7,231 nt of DNA from Mariaggregatimicrobium sp964498785 (GTDB lineage: Bacteria > Zhuqueibacterota > Zhuqueibacteria > Thermofontimicrobiales > Thiofontviventaceae), in NCBI GenBank assembly GCA_964498785.1, contig CAZCJL010000206.1, positions 1 to 7,231 on the forward strand, read 5' to 3'. The notes beneath the pieces were generated by a model. The model worked only from the letters and a program-made list of their open reading frames with translations, did no database searches and was not told the origin of the DNA. The stretch's first letter is position 1. The number at the start of each line of letters is the position of its first letter. The position numbers and the translations under genes are program-made. Positions 1 to 5,783 of this stretch are shown here, piece after piece.

Positions 1-46
1 AAAGCGTCGTTAAATGCATTCCCACGTAAAACGTGGGAACGAGATT
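1..46. repeat. REP-like direct repeat, left copy (flanks RAYT gene)
   Basis: These 46 bases recur exactly at 747-792, on the other side of the transposase gene. The core is a palindrome at 19-39, TTCCCACGT-AAA-ACGTGGGAA, a 9-bp stem with a 3-base loop, followed by CGAGATT. The copy is cut by the window edge: the right copy is preceded by CGACGC, which pairs with GCGTCG to form an extra hairpin. Such palindromes next to a RAYT gene are the known substrate type of REP-associated tyrosine transposases. That this RAYT acts on this repeat is inference. Confidence 0.85.
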
Positions 47-77
47 TGACGAGAGTTTGGCTCTCTCCAATCCCTCT

Positions 78-102
78 CGTGCCTACGCTTTGCGTTGGCA
101 CG
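78..102. repeat. REP-like hairpin downstream of RAYT
   Basis: CGTGCC-T-ACGC, loop TTT, then GCGT-T-GGCACG form an imperfect hairpin with one T-T mismatch. Twenty bases of it (76-95) recur exactly at 688-707 on the other side of the transposase gene, where the second arm is lost. It therefore belongs to the repeat set that brackets the RAYT gene, and it may also act as a stem in the 3' region of the transposase transcript. Confidence 0.65.
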
Positions 103-108
103 CATATT

Positions 109-125
109 ATGACGCTTCGCGTCAT
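109..125. repeat. Hairpin abutting the RAYT stop codon
   Basis: ATGACGC-TTC-GCGTCAT is a perfect 7-bp stem with a 3-base loop. Its last base is the final base of the transposase stop codon (125-127 read on the minus strand). It resembles the CGACGC-AAA-GCGTCG hairpin at 741-755, so it is probably another member of the local REP set. It could double as a transcript 3' structure, but no run of U follows it. Confidence 0.5.
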
Positions 126-661
126 CAAATCGTAAACATCGTTATATCTAAAATCCCTTCCATACCCGCATATTGGCGAGCACTGGAATAAAGCCAGTGT
201 CCGGGATCATCAACCAATCCACTTCTAACAGGATTATAATGGATATAATTAATTTTCTGGCGCATGATGTCTTCATTTAATATTTGCTTCGGTTTCGATC
301 CCTCCTGCCACACTTGATAATTCCTGTCATGCTTATATTTGAGTTTATAAAATTCAAGCAATTTCAGGATTTTCTCAGCACGTTTTTCTTGTAAATAGTC
401 GATTATTTTTCTTGCTGTAAATGACTTGAAAATTGCCAGTTCTTTCGCTAAATCAGTCGAAGATGCGACCAAATGGATATGAGTAATCATGAAAACGTAC
501 GCATAAATGTTGAGGCGTTTATTTTCTTGAAGAAAGTTCAAAGATTTGGCAAGTATTTTGGAAATATCCGGTAACATTATTAATGGCAGCCAATTAACGA
601 AAGTACAGGTGATAAAATAGGGGACTTCATTTTGGTATATTTTATAGCGTGTTTTTGCCAT
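125..661 (-). CDS. REP-associated tyrosine transposase (RAYT, Y1/HUH family)
   Basis: This 178-residue protein has the hallmarks of the IS200-like Y1 transposase family. The HUH metal-binding motif is H61-I-H63 within MITHIHLV. The conserved C-terminal motif NYIHYNPVRSGLV (138-150) places the probable catalytic tyrosine at Y139, equivalent to Y115 of E. coli TnpA-REP. The VWQEG segment near 117-121 is also typical. The length is normal for the family (about 150-250 residues) and no frameshift is visible, so the gene appears intact. The start at 661 is supported by AAGGAG (plus strand 668-673) about 7 bases upstream. RAYTs are single-strand DNA nickases and strand-transferases thought to spread REP palindromes rather than to move as classical insertion sequences. 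The gene is bracketed by matching palindromic repeats. It reads as more AT-rich than the CARF genes beside it, suggesting separate ancestry. It has no evident role in the CARF cluster. Confidence 0.93.
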   Translation of the reverse strand: MAKTRYKIYQNEVPYFITCTFVNWLPLIMLPDISKILAKSLNFLQENKRLNIYAYVFMITHIHLVASSTDLAKELAIFKSFTARKIIDYLQEKRAEKILKLLEFYKLKYKHDRNYQVWQEGSKPKQILNEDIMRQKINYIHYNPVRSGLVDDPGHWLYSSARQYAGMEGILDITMFTI

Positions 662-687
662 TATATTCTCCTTTTTGTAATTTCGTC

Positions 688-707
688 CTCGTGCCTACGC
701 TTTGCGT
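688..707. repeat. 20-base direct repeat, right copy of RAYT flank
   Basis: These bases are identical to 76-95 on the far side of the transposase gene. Here the hairpin lacks its second arm, so this is a partial copy. With the 46-base repeats, it shows that the RAYT gene sits inside a composite of repeated elements. Confidence 0.65.
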
Positions 708-740
708 CCTTTATCAAGTTCTGAGCCACCAAACGTTCCA

Positions 741-792
741 CGACGCAAAGCGTCGTTAAATGCATTCCCACGTAAAACGTGGGAACGAGATT
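741..792. repeat. REP-like direct repeat, right copy
   Basis: Positions 747-792 are an exact copy of 1-46. Two hairpins are present: CGACGC-AAA-GCGTCG at 741-755, and the TTCCCACGT/ACGTGGGAA stem at 765-785. The absence of any mismatch over 46 bases implies recent duplication or active spread of the element. The stretch 662-834 has no gene and is filled mainly by these repeats. Confidence 0.85.
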
Positions 793-804
793 ACGAGATT
801 CGGG

Positions 805-834
805 TGCATTCCCACGTGAAATGAGGGAACGAGT
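805..834. repeat. Degenerate third REP-like copy abutting the CARF-HEPN stop codon
   Basis: TGCATTCCCACGTGAAATGA is followed by GGGAACGAG, a decayed version of the 46-base repeat core. Only the outer TTCCC/GGGAA part of the stem still pairs cleanly. It ends directly against the stop codon of the CARF-HEPN gene (835-837, minus strand), so it lies in the immediate 3' untranslated region of that transcript. Confidence 0.6.
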
Positions 835-2199
835 TTAAAACTTCACAAACCCATACACCCCTTCAAACAATTCCAACCTCCCATTCTCAAAATAAACCTC
901 CACAAACCGCTTTAAATAGGGGAGAAAGCAATCTACTATTTTCTGATAATCGGATGCAGAAATCGAGCTTGTGCCATGGGCAAATACGCTTTTATTGCGT
1001 AGTATTGCAATTCCCAGTATTCTCCTGGGATTTTCATCGCGGATGATGGGATCATCCAATGCCAGGAGCAACTGATACGCGTTCATCAATCCCAATATTC
1101 GCGGGAGAGGCTCGCTTTCGTATCTTTTGCCGTAAATGGATTTTCCGGCTTGTAAATATTTTTGATCAATATCATCCGGAAGCATGGCATAATCTGCATC
1201 ATCCACATCAAAATGAAAAGCAGATTTCAGATGTGTGGCAAACGCCATTTCCAGCGTGCGGTATAACAGCAGTGCGGCGAAATCGTATCGCCCGCGCTCC
1301 GCCATTCTCCGGCTGGTGAAATAATGATTCAGCACAAGCGAAGCCGCATCGCCTGATTTTAATCTCTCCAGTAACTGACTTTTTTCTGCAAGCGCATCCC
1401 AGAGCTCGGCATATATATGACACCGTTTTGCCTGCTTCAGGGCATTGTCACTCGCGTCCTGTGCCGCGGGGAAGTTATATTCATCCCATTCCCTGAACAT
1501 CTGTGAAAGAAATTGCAAGAACACAGCCTGTTCATTCTGCGGAATTTTTTCCCCCAACTCCCCGAAGATGTGCGCCGCAGCATAATAATTCCCTTTGTTG
1601 AATAATTGCTTTCCTTCCTCAAATTCCAGATCGCCAAAAATCACAAACGGATTGCTGAGAAAATTCAGATATTCGGACCCCGGAACCGGTCGACGACCTT
1701 GCTTATCATATTCACTAAAATCGATGTAAAAAATATCACATCCTGTCAAAGCCCCGGCAATCGCCGCGCCGCCAACCATAGATTTTTTCCCGCCGGTAAT
1801 ATCAACAGCAATGGATTGATCCGGAAATTCGGAAATTAATTTTTTGATCGCAAGATACACATCTTCTGTTTTTGAATCCGATACCGGCTGCGGACGATAG
1901 GCAGATGGCTTTAAGCCGGATTTTTCCACAATTACGTCCAATTGTTTCTGTGTGTCTTTTGTGTGCAGAAAGAGCACAAATTCCGGGTCCAGCGTTCTGA
2001 TCGTTAAAATAACCGGCTCTGGTGAAAATCCAACCAGCGAGATCAGACATTGATATTTTTTACGCTGTTTCTGCAAGCGCGCCCGGACATTGCGAATGAT
2101 GGTCGGAAACATCTCAGCCCAGTAATAATCCTGCGCTGCTTCGTGCTGTGATTCACTTTTTAATTTCTTCCAATGATTGATTTTTGATTTAAATGACAT
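835..2199 (-). CDS. CARF-HEPN ribonuclease, TIGR02710 (Csx1-like) family
   Basis: This 454-residue protein is a predicted cyclic-oligoadenylate-activated RNase, an effector of type III CRISPR signalling. After a charged leader of about 48 residues, a Rossmann-like CARF domain starts at about residue 50 (CLISLVGFSPEPVILTI, then VLFLHT). It carries the signature loop VDITGGKKSMVGGAA at 132-146. Residues about 190-300 look helical and TPR-like (QLFNKGNYYAAAHIF). The C-terminal region holds a HEPN domain with the motif R401-NKSVFA-H408 (R-X6-H) in RNKSVFAHG, preceded by YDFAALLLYRTLEMAF, as I remember from TIGR02710/Cas02710 proteins. HEPN proteins dimerise so that two such motifs form one RNase site. 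The start at 2199 has a perfect AGGAGG (plus strand 2209-2214) 9 bases upstream. The gene lies 257 bases downstream of the five-gene operon and may have its own promoter. Domain assignment is firm; the activator ring size and cleavage preference cannot be read from the sequence. Confidence 0.9.
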   Translation of the reverse strand: MSFKSKINHWKKLKSESQHEAAQDYYWAEMFPTIIRNVRARLQKQRKKYQCLISLVGFSPEPVILTIRTLDPEFVLFLHTKDTQKQLDVIVEKSGLKPSAYRPQPVSDSKTEDVYLAIKKLISEFPDQSIAVDITGGKKSMVGGAAIAGALTGCDIFYIDFSEYDKQGRRPVPGSEYLNFLSNPFVIFGDLEFEEGKQLFNKGNYYAAAHIFGELGEKIPQNEQAVFLQFLSQMFREWDEYNFPAAQDASDNALKQAKRCHIYAELWDALAEKSQLLERLKSGDAASLVLNHYFTSRRMAERGRYDFAALLLYRTLEMAFATHLKSAFHFDVDDADYAMLPDDIDQKYLQAGKSIYGKRYESEPLPRILGLMNAYQLLLALDDPIIRDENPRRILGIAILRNKSVFAHGTSSISASDYQKIVDCFLPYLKRFVEVYFENGRLELFEGVYGFVKF

Positions 2200-2291
2200 G
2201 GTATCGAGCCTCCTATACTTATCTGTTTGAGATTAGATTAAGAACCCACAAAACTACAAAGACGGTGCACTTTATGTGGAAAAAGTTGTAG

Positions 2292-2297
2292 ATTATA
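2292..2297 (-). promoter_or_regulatory. Possible -10 box for the CARF-HEPN gene
   Basis: On the minus strand this reads TATAAT, preceded by ACTAG, within an AT-rich stretch about 95 bases upstream of the start codon at 2199. I cannot find a convincing -35 box at normal spacing, so the call rests on the -10 match and on the gene's separation from the upstream operon. Confidence 0.3.
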
Positions 2298-2328
2298 CTA
2301 GTGATTAAATTAACGGCTGCCGCAAATT

Positions 2329-2368
2329 TCCCCCTTTGAAGGGGGACGGTTTGGCCAACAGCGAAACC
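2329..2368. repeat. Double-hairpin intergenic element (REP-like, possible terminator)
   Basis: Two adjacent stem-loops occur in the 257-base gap between CARF transcription units. The first is TCCCCCT-TTGA-AGGGGGA at 2329-2346. The second is GGTTT...AAACC at 2348-2368, with an inner GC pair. On the minus strand the first stem is followed by a short AAATTT rather than a proper U tract, so termination after the operon is possible but weak. The C-run/G-run palindrome resembles dispersed repeats seen in many environmental bacteria. The rest of 2200-2456 shows only an AT-rich upstream region and no supportable gene. Confidence 0.45.
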
Positions 2369-2456
2369 AGGGGGATGTTAGAACCGCCTCATGTATCAAT
2401 CTTCTCTTTTTTTAGCACTTCCTGCCTTTGTGGTTATAAATTCACATACTGTCGAT

Positions 2457-3512
2457 TTAAAACTTCAGCTTCTTCAATTGCAGAAAACTCCGATGATCGA
2501 ACATCTCAATTTTGAGCTCTTTACAACGTTCATAAAGATGCTTTTCCCGGCTAACAGGTGTGGATGTTACAAAAAATGCTTTTCCAAACGTGCCTCCGGC
2601 AAGCGAGCGCAGAGCTTCCAGCTCAAACAGATCTTTCTTGTCTTTGGTGATTCCCGATTTACACGAGAATAAATAGAGCTTGCCATTTTTTATTCCCATT
2701 ACATCAACTTCATTGAGCGGATCAGTTTCCTGCTCACTGCCCTCATAAGTCAGGGAAACACCGACACGGATGTCATCCCAGCCTTTGTCCCGGATCAGCC
2801 AGTAGACAAGCTCCTCCAGCCAGAATCCGTCCAGATAACGCGGGTCATCAAGCTCTGTGTAATTATTAATGAACCGAACGTTCATTTTGCCCCGTCCAAT
2901 TGGATTTATTTCAAATCCCAATTCGGATACTGATATCGGCGGGAAATTATAATTTTTATCAAATACAAATCGGCGGTATTGCGCCAGTGCGGGTGCGATC
3001 TGGTGATAAAAGCGCCGTAAAAAATCGACCAGCGACTTTCGGGTCAGCATATCTTCCTGTGTTTGATTTTCAAGGATGCGATATCCATGCGCTGCCAACA
3101 TAATGTCCAGCGGAATTTTGACCCGGTGTTCTTCCACTGAATACGGATTGAACCGGATTGCTTTGTTATTAAATGAATCCAGATAAAAGATTTTTTTCTT
3201 GTGTTCGGTAAATACGGAAAATGCGGCAAACGCCATCACTTTTGTGCCGCCGGTGGTGTTCAGCAAAATATCATTATTCTCATCTATCAGTGCTTCGCAT
3301 TTTTCCTGAATACCTTCAAAATCGTACGCATCGATCAGATACTCGTTAATTTCAAAACCAAGCCCGGTATTGGCGAGTACCCGTTTCAAATTTTCATGGG
3401 AGCGCTTTTCTTCTTTGGTATAAAGCAGCTCAACCTTTTCGACATTAAGAGATAAAATTGGAATTAAATTCGCCATGACCTGGCGCGACACAAGGCAGAC
3501 AATGGTTTTCAT
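2457..3512 (-). CDS. CARF-PD-(D/E)XK nuclease, Can2/Card1-like (DUF1887)
   Basis: This 351-residue protein is a predicted cOA-activated nuclease. Family members Can2 and Card1 bind cyclic tetra-adenylate and cut DNA and RNA as homodimers. An N-terminal CARF domain spans about residues 1-145, opening with KTIVCLVSRQ and carrying the ligand loop LLNTTGGTKVMAFAAF (83-98). The C-terminal restriction-enzyme-like domain (about 195-345) includes GFWLEELVYWLI (229-240), NEVDV with D270, and LYLFSCKSG with K285, followed by LAGGTFGKAFFVTS. The position of the usual acidic residue two before the lysine is Ser283 (S-C-K instead of E-C-K), which may alter metal binding; E233, E268 and D270 remain. The start follows the stop of the upstream CARF membrane gene by only 6 bases. 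A GGAGG (within plus strand 3526-3531) lies inside that gene's last codons at a rather long spacing of about 13 bases, suggesting translational coupling. Length is typical for single-CARF Can2 proteins. The single CARF argues against Can1, which has two. Confidence 0.88.
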   Translation of the reverse strand: MKTIVCLVSRQVMANLIPILSLNVEKVELLYTKEEKRSHENLKRVLANTGLGFEINEYLIDAYDFEGIQEKCEALIDENNDILLNTTGGTKVMAFAAFSVFTEHKKKIFYLDSFNNKAIRFNPYSVEEHRVKIPLDIMLAAHGYRILENQTQEDMLTRKSLVDFLRRFYHQIAPALAQYRRFVFDKNYNFPPISVSELGFEINPIGRGKMNVRFINNYTELDDPRYLDGFWLEELVYWLIRDKGWDDIRVGVSLTYEGSEQETDPLNEVDVMGIKNGKLYLFSCKSGITKDKKDLFELEALRSLAGGTFGKAFFVTSTPVSREKHLYERCKELKIEMFDHRSFLQLKKLKF

Positions 3513-3518
3513 GATTGC

Positions 3519-4634
3519 TTATTTTCCCTCCTTCTTATTTGAACGAATTACTTCCAATTGTTCAATCAATTCATCGAACAATCTGGGAATGCTACGGACT
3601 GTGACATCGATCGACCGCAATGTGTAGTCGCTCTGCCGTAAATATTGAACCCGCCGCATACTGCGGACACACGCAAGGATGCTGCCCGCGGTCATTGCAG
3701 CAGTGCCTCCGGTGATGTCCGTTGTTACCTCATACTCTTTCATGCCATACGTGGTTTCTGCCTCTATGTATACCCCGTCTACAGCACGGCTTACTGAATT
3801 GACATCATCCGGATCTTTAATTCGTATTGTTTCATAACTTTTCCTGTTAAAAATTTTTTTCAGAATCTCCTCAAAAACCGGTAATGTTGTTTGCTTGGCT
3901 TCATCAGTCACCAGGATCCAGATCCGGTCCAGCTTTTCAAAATGATGAAGAATTGCAGCCACCGGCGGATAAAGCTGGCTTGTCAATATAAATTTAAAAA
4001 ATGGAGCTAATGGCTTGTAATCTTTCTCAATTTCACAAAGCCGGTCTTCTGATTTATATTTCGCTATTTCAAATAAATTTTGCTGAAAAAAATCAGGGGT
4101 TTCTTTAATATGGGGTATCATTTCTTTAAATTTTTCAAATTCTTCTGAAGCTGAAATTTTACTGAGCATAATAATTAAATGCGGCGATTTCTCCGGTTTA
4201 ACAGAATCAGATGTTTGTAACCGGGCTGCTTTTTGTTTTTCAAAATAAATCACAATGGCAGACACCATGAATAGCAACGATGCGGAAAACAATGTACCAG
4301 CGACAGATAAATTAGCATTCGCATCAGAAAATGAAATTTCCCGCACGTAATCAATGAACCATGTAAATGCCAGCAAGGCCGTGATGACCAGTGAAAATCC
4401 GAAAAACTTCTGCATTGACAACAAGCTAACCACAGTCGCTGCCAGCGACTTAAATTCGGATTTGTACAGAGTGCTGGCTAAAATCACGCAGATCAAACCT
4501 GTTACAAAACTTACTGCACCCCCCATCAAAAGAATCGCCACACTATATGGTTGAAAACGCCATTTTAATATCGCGACGCAAATAACCACCAACAGGGGGG
4601 ATAAAATAAGCGCCTGTCTCATAAAATTTTTCAT
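3519..4634 (-). CDS. Membrane CARF protein with four predicted TM helices
   Basis: This 371-residue protein joins an N-terminal membrane region to a C-terminal CARF domain. Hydrophobic segments are visible at about residues 7-24, 31-55, 77-97 and 109-131. A charged linker (FEKQKAARLQ onward) leads to a Rossmann-like domain from about 150 (SPHLIIMLSKIS, RIWILVTDE). Its CARF ligand loop TTDITGGTAAMTAGSIL is at 304-320. No nuclease or other catalytic domain is apparent, so the membrane part is the presumed output. By analogy with Cam1, a membrane CARF protein reported to depolarise cells on binding cyclic tetra-adenylate, it may form or gate a pore, but Cam1 has a single short TM segment and this protein is larger. 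The start at 4634 is well supported by AGGAGG (plus strand 4642-4647) 7 bases upstream. It is 14 bases from the upstream gene and 6 from the Can2-like gene, so co-transcribed. Pore formation is inference; the CARF and membrane assignments are strong. Confidence 0.85.
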   Translation of the reverse strand: MKNFMRQALILSPLLVVICVAILKWRFQPYSVAILLMGGAVSFVTGLICVILASTLYKSEFKSLAATVVSLLSMQKFFGFSLVITALLAFTWFIDYVREISFSDANANLSVAGTLFSASLLFMVSAIVIYFEKQKAARLQTSDSVKPEKSPHLIIMLSKISASEEFEKFKEMIPHIKETPDFFQQNLFEIAKYKSEDRLCEIEKDYKPLAPFFKFILTSQLYPPVAAILHHFEKLDRIWILVTDEAKQTTLPVFEEILKKIFNRKSYETIRIKDPDDVNSVSRAVDGVYIEAETTYGMKEYEVTTDITGGTAAMTAGSILACVRSMRRVQYLRQSDYTLRSIDVTVRSIPRLFDELIEQLEVIRSNKKEGK

Positions 4635-4648
4635 GGATGAACCTCCTG

Positions 4649-5044
4649 CTAATACAATTCTTCGGTATACGCCCGAAAACGCACAAATTCAAACCGGCTC
4701 ACTTTTGTGCCGTTATTTTCCTCGACAACGATTCGCCGGCTTGTGGCAGCCAGGCATTCAACACCCTGTTCCGAAATCTTTTGCACGAATTGATACACAA
4801 AAGTCATTTCGCCCATCACGTGAACCGCATTCTTTGAATCGGCATTTCGCACACTTTCTTCTTTAATCATCTGCGTGCATTCTTCAACGTAATTTTCCGC
4901 CATTTTGGCAATTTCATCAAGCTCCAGCTCCGGCGGAATTTCCGGGAACGGCACATCCACCACAGCACCAAACTGCTGGATTGCCGCCTTTCGTTGACTT
5001 TCGCTCCACGAGTCAACCGGATGATTGGATAGGTTAATTAACAT
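4649..5044 (-). CDS. Small CRISPR-accessory protein, candidate ring nuclease
   Basis: I read this as a 131-residue protein starting MLINLSNHP. An ATG six bases upstream (5050) would add only two residues, but it lies 2 bases after AAGGA, whereas the 5044 start has a normal 8-base spacing and gives the N terminus I recall for homologues. Recognisable motifs are LSNHP (5-9), a W and Q-rich start of helix 1, DVPFPEI (30-36), HVMGEMTFVY (75-84), AATSRR (99-104) and FEFVRFRAY (118-126). The alternation of strands and helices suggests a compact Rossmann-like fold of the size of small CRISPR ring-nuclease candidates such as Csx15, Csx16 and Csx20, which destroy cOA to switch the response off. I cannot assign it to one of these by motif. 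The H-x-M-G-E-M-T segment and the paired arginines are plausible active-site or phosphate-binding residues. Its place between CARF genes supports a signalling role. No signal peptide or membrane segment is seen. Confidence 0.6.
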   Translation of the reverse strand: MLINLSNHPVDSWSESQRKAAIQQFGAVVDVPFPEIPPELELDEIAKMAENYVEECTQMIKEESVRNADSKNAVHVMGEMTFVYQFVQKISEQGVECLAATSRRIVVEENNGTKVSRFEFVRFRAYTEELY

Positions 5045-5058
5045 ACGCATTTTCCTTA

Positions 5059-5763
5059 TTATTCAATATCATACTTTATTTCGTTGTTCTTCAAAATTTG
5101 GAGGGACACCGGACTCGGAGAAACATATCGGCGGACCTGATCCGGCAGCGCCATTTCGCCGGCTGCCTCATCTTCATCAAAACAGAGCGCTCCGCCAACA
5201 TCGCACCACGGACGCCGGATGCATTCGGGACAAAACCCACTACACGCATCGATATGCCAGCCACTAATACCGAGGAATTCCGATTCATCATCCAGCATAT
5301 CCCATAAATATTCATACAGCACCCGTGCCGGAACCTCATCAGCAAAATCGACTTCCACATGAATTGCATAAAATTTCTCCAGCAATTTTTGCGCAACCGC
5401 CTCGATGTCCTCCTCCGGGATTAAATCTGGCGGCGCAAAATCTTTTAGCGATCCCATCTGATCCCGGTATGTGCCCCGGATTTTTTCACCGTTTATCCAT
5501 CGTTCAAACCGCTCCCAGTCCGCGTCCGGGTCGATATCATAATCAAACGGCGGGAAATCATACCCGCGTTTTTCCATTTCCTTCCGGCTGCCAAGCTCCG
5601 AATACGCCAGCACCCATTTTAGCAGCCGCTCCAACTTACGATTCTCCAATTCAACATCCTCCGGCGATCCATCAATCACCTCAAACGGATCCAGCCCGCG
5701 AATTTTGAATTCGGTGCGGAGAGATTTGTTTTGGAGGTTTTGAGAAAGAGGGGAGGTTTTCAT
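5059..5763 (-). CDS. Uncharacterised acidic protein with a Cys4-type cluster
   Basis: I do not recognise this 234-residue protein with confidence. It is rich in Asp and Glu, with no signal peptide or membrane helix. Residues 1-30 look unstructured, about 36-60 and 118-135 look helical, and 66-92 is an aromatic/acidic segment (GYDFPPFDYDIDPDADWERF). Near the C terminus lies a tight cysteine cluster, ACSGFCPECIRRPWCDVG (173-190), with C174, C178, C181 and C187 spaced C-x3-C-x2-C-x5-C, and C194 just beyond. This could bind zinc or an iron-sulphur cluster; which one cannot be told. H170 and D172 in GWHIDAC sit next to it. The start at 5763 has AAGGA (plus strand 5773-5778) about 9 bases upstream. 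It is 20 bases from the CARF-wHTH gene and, with the 5044 start, 14 from the next gene. Such packing implies a shared operon and hence a role in the CARF response: partner, regulator, target-binding subunit or toxin-like effector are all open. Confidence 0.75.
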   Translation of the reverse strand: MKTSPLSQNLQNKSLRTEFKIRGLDPFEVIDGSPEDVELENRKLERLLKWVLAYSELGSRKEMEKRGYDFPPFDYDIDPDADWERFERWINGEKIRGTYRDQMGSLKDFAPPDLIPEEDIEAVAQKLLEKFYAIHVEVDFADEVPARVLYEYLWDMLDDESEFLGISGWHIDACSGFCPECIRRPWCDVGGALCFDEDEAAGEMALPDQVRRYVSPSPVSLQILKNNEIKYDIE

Positions 5764-5783
5764 GGTTTTTTGTCCTTTCGGTT

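Noticed and set aside
1..834. Possible CRISPR array from the repeated GTAAAACGTGGGAACGAG-type units
   Set aside because: Only three copies, irregular spacing (one gap holds a whole gene), and strong palindromes with a decayed copy. This is a REP pattern, not regular repeat-spacer units.
2391..2672. Plus-strand open frame of 93 codons
   Set aside because: It overlaps the 3' end of the well-supported Can2-like gene on the other strand, has low-complexity content and no recognisable motif or ribosome-binding site.
4633..4866. Overlapping plus-strand open frames opposite the small accessory gene
   Set aside because: Antisense to a gene with clear conserved motifs; two overlapping frames with no family features.
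5325..5708. Plus-strand open frame of 127 codons rich in Pro and His
   Set aside because: Antisense shadow of the acidic cysteine-cluster gene: Pro/His richness is expected opposite Gly/Asp/Glu-type codons. No ribosome-binding site or motif seen.
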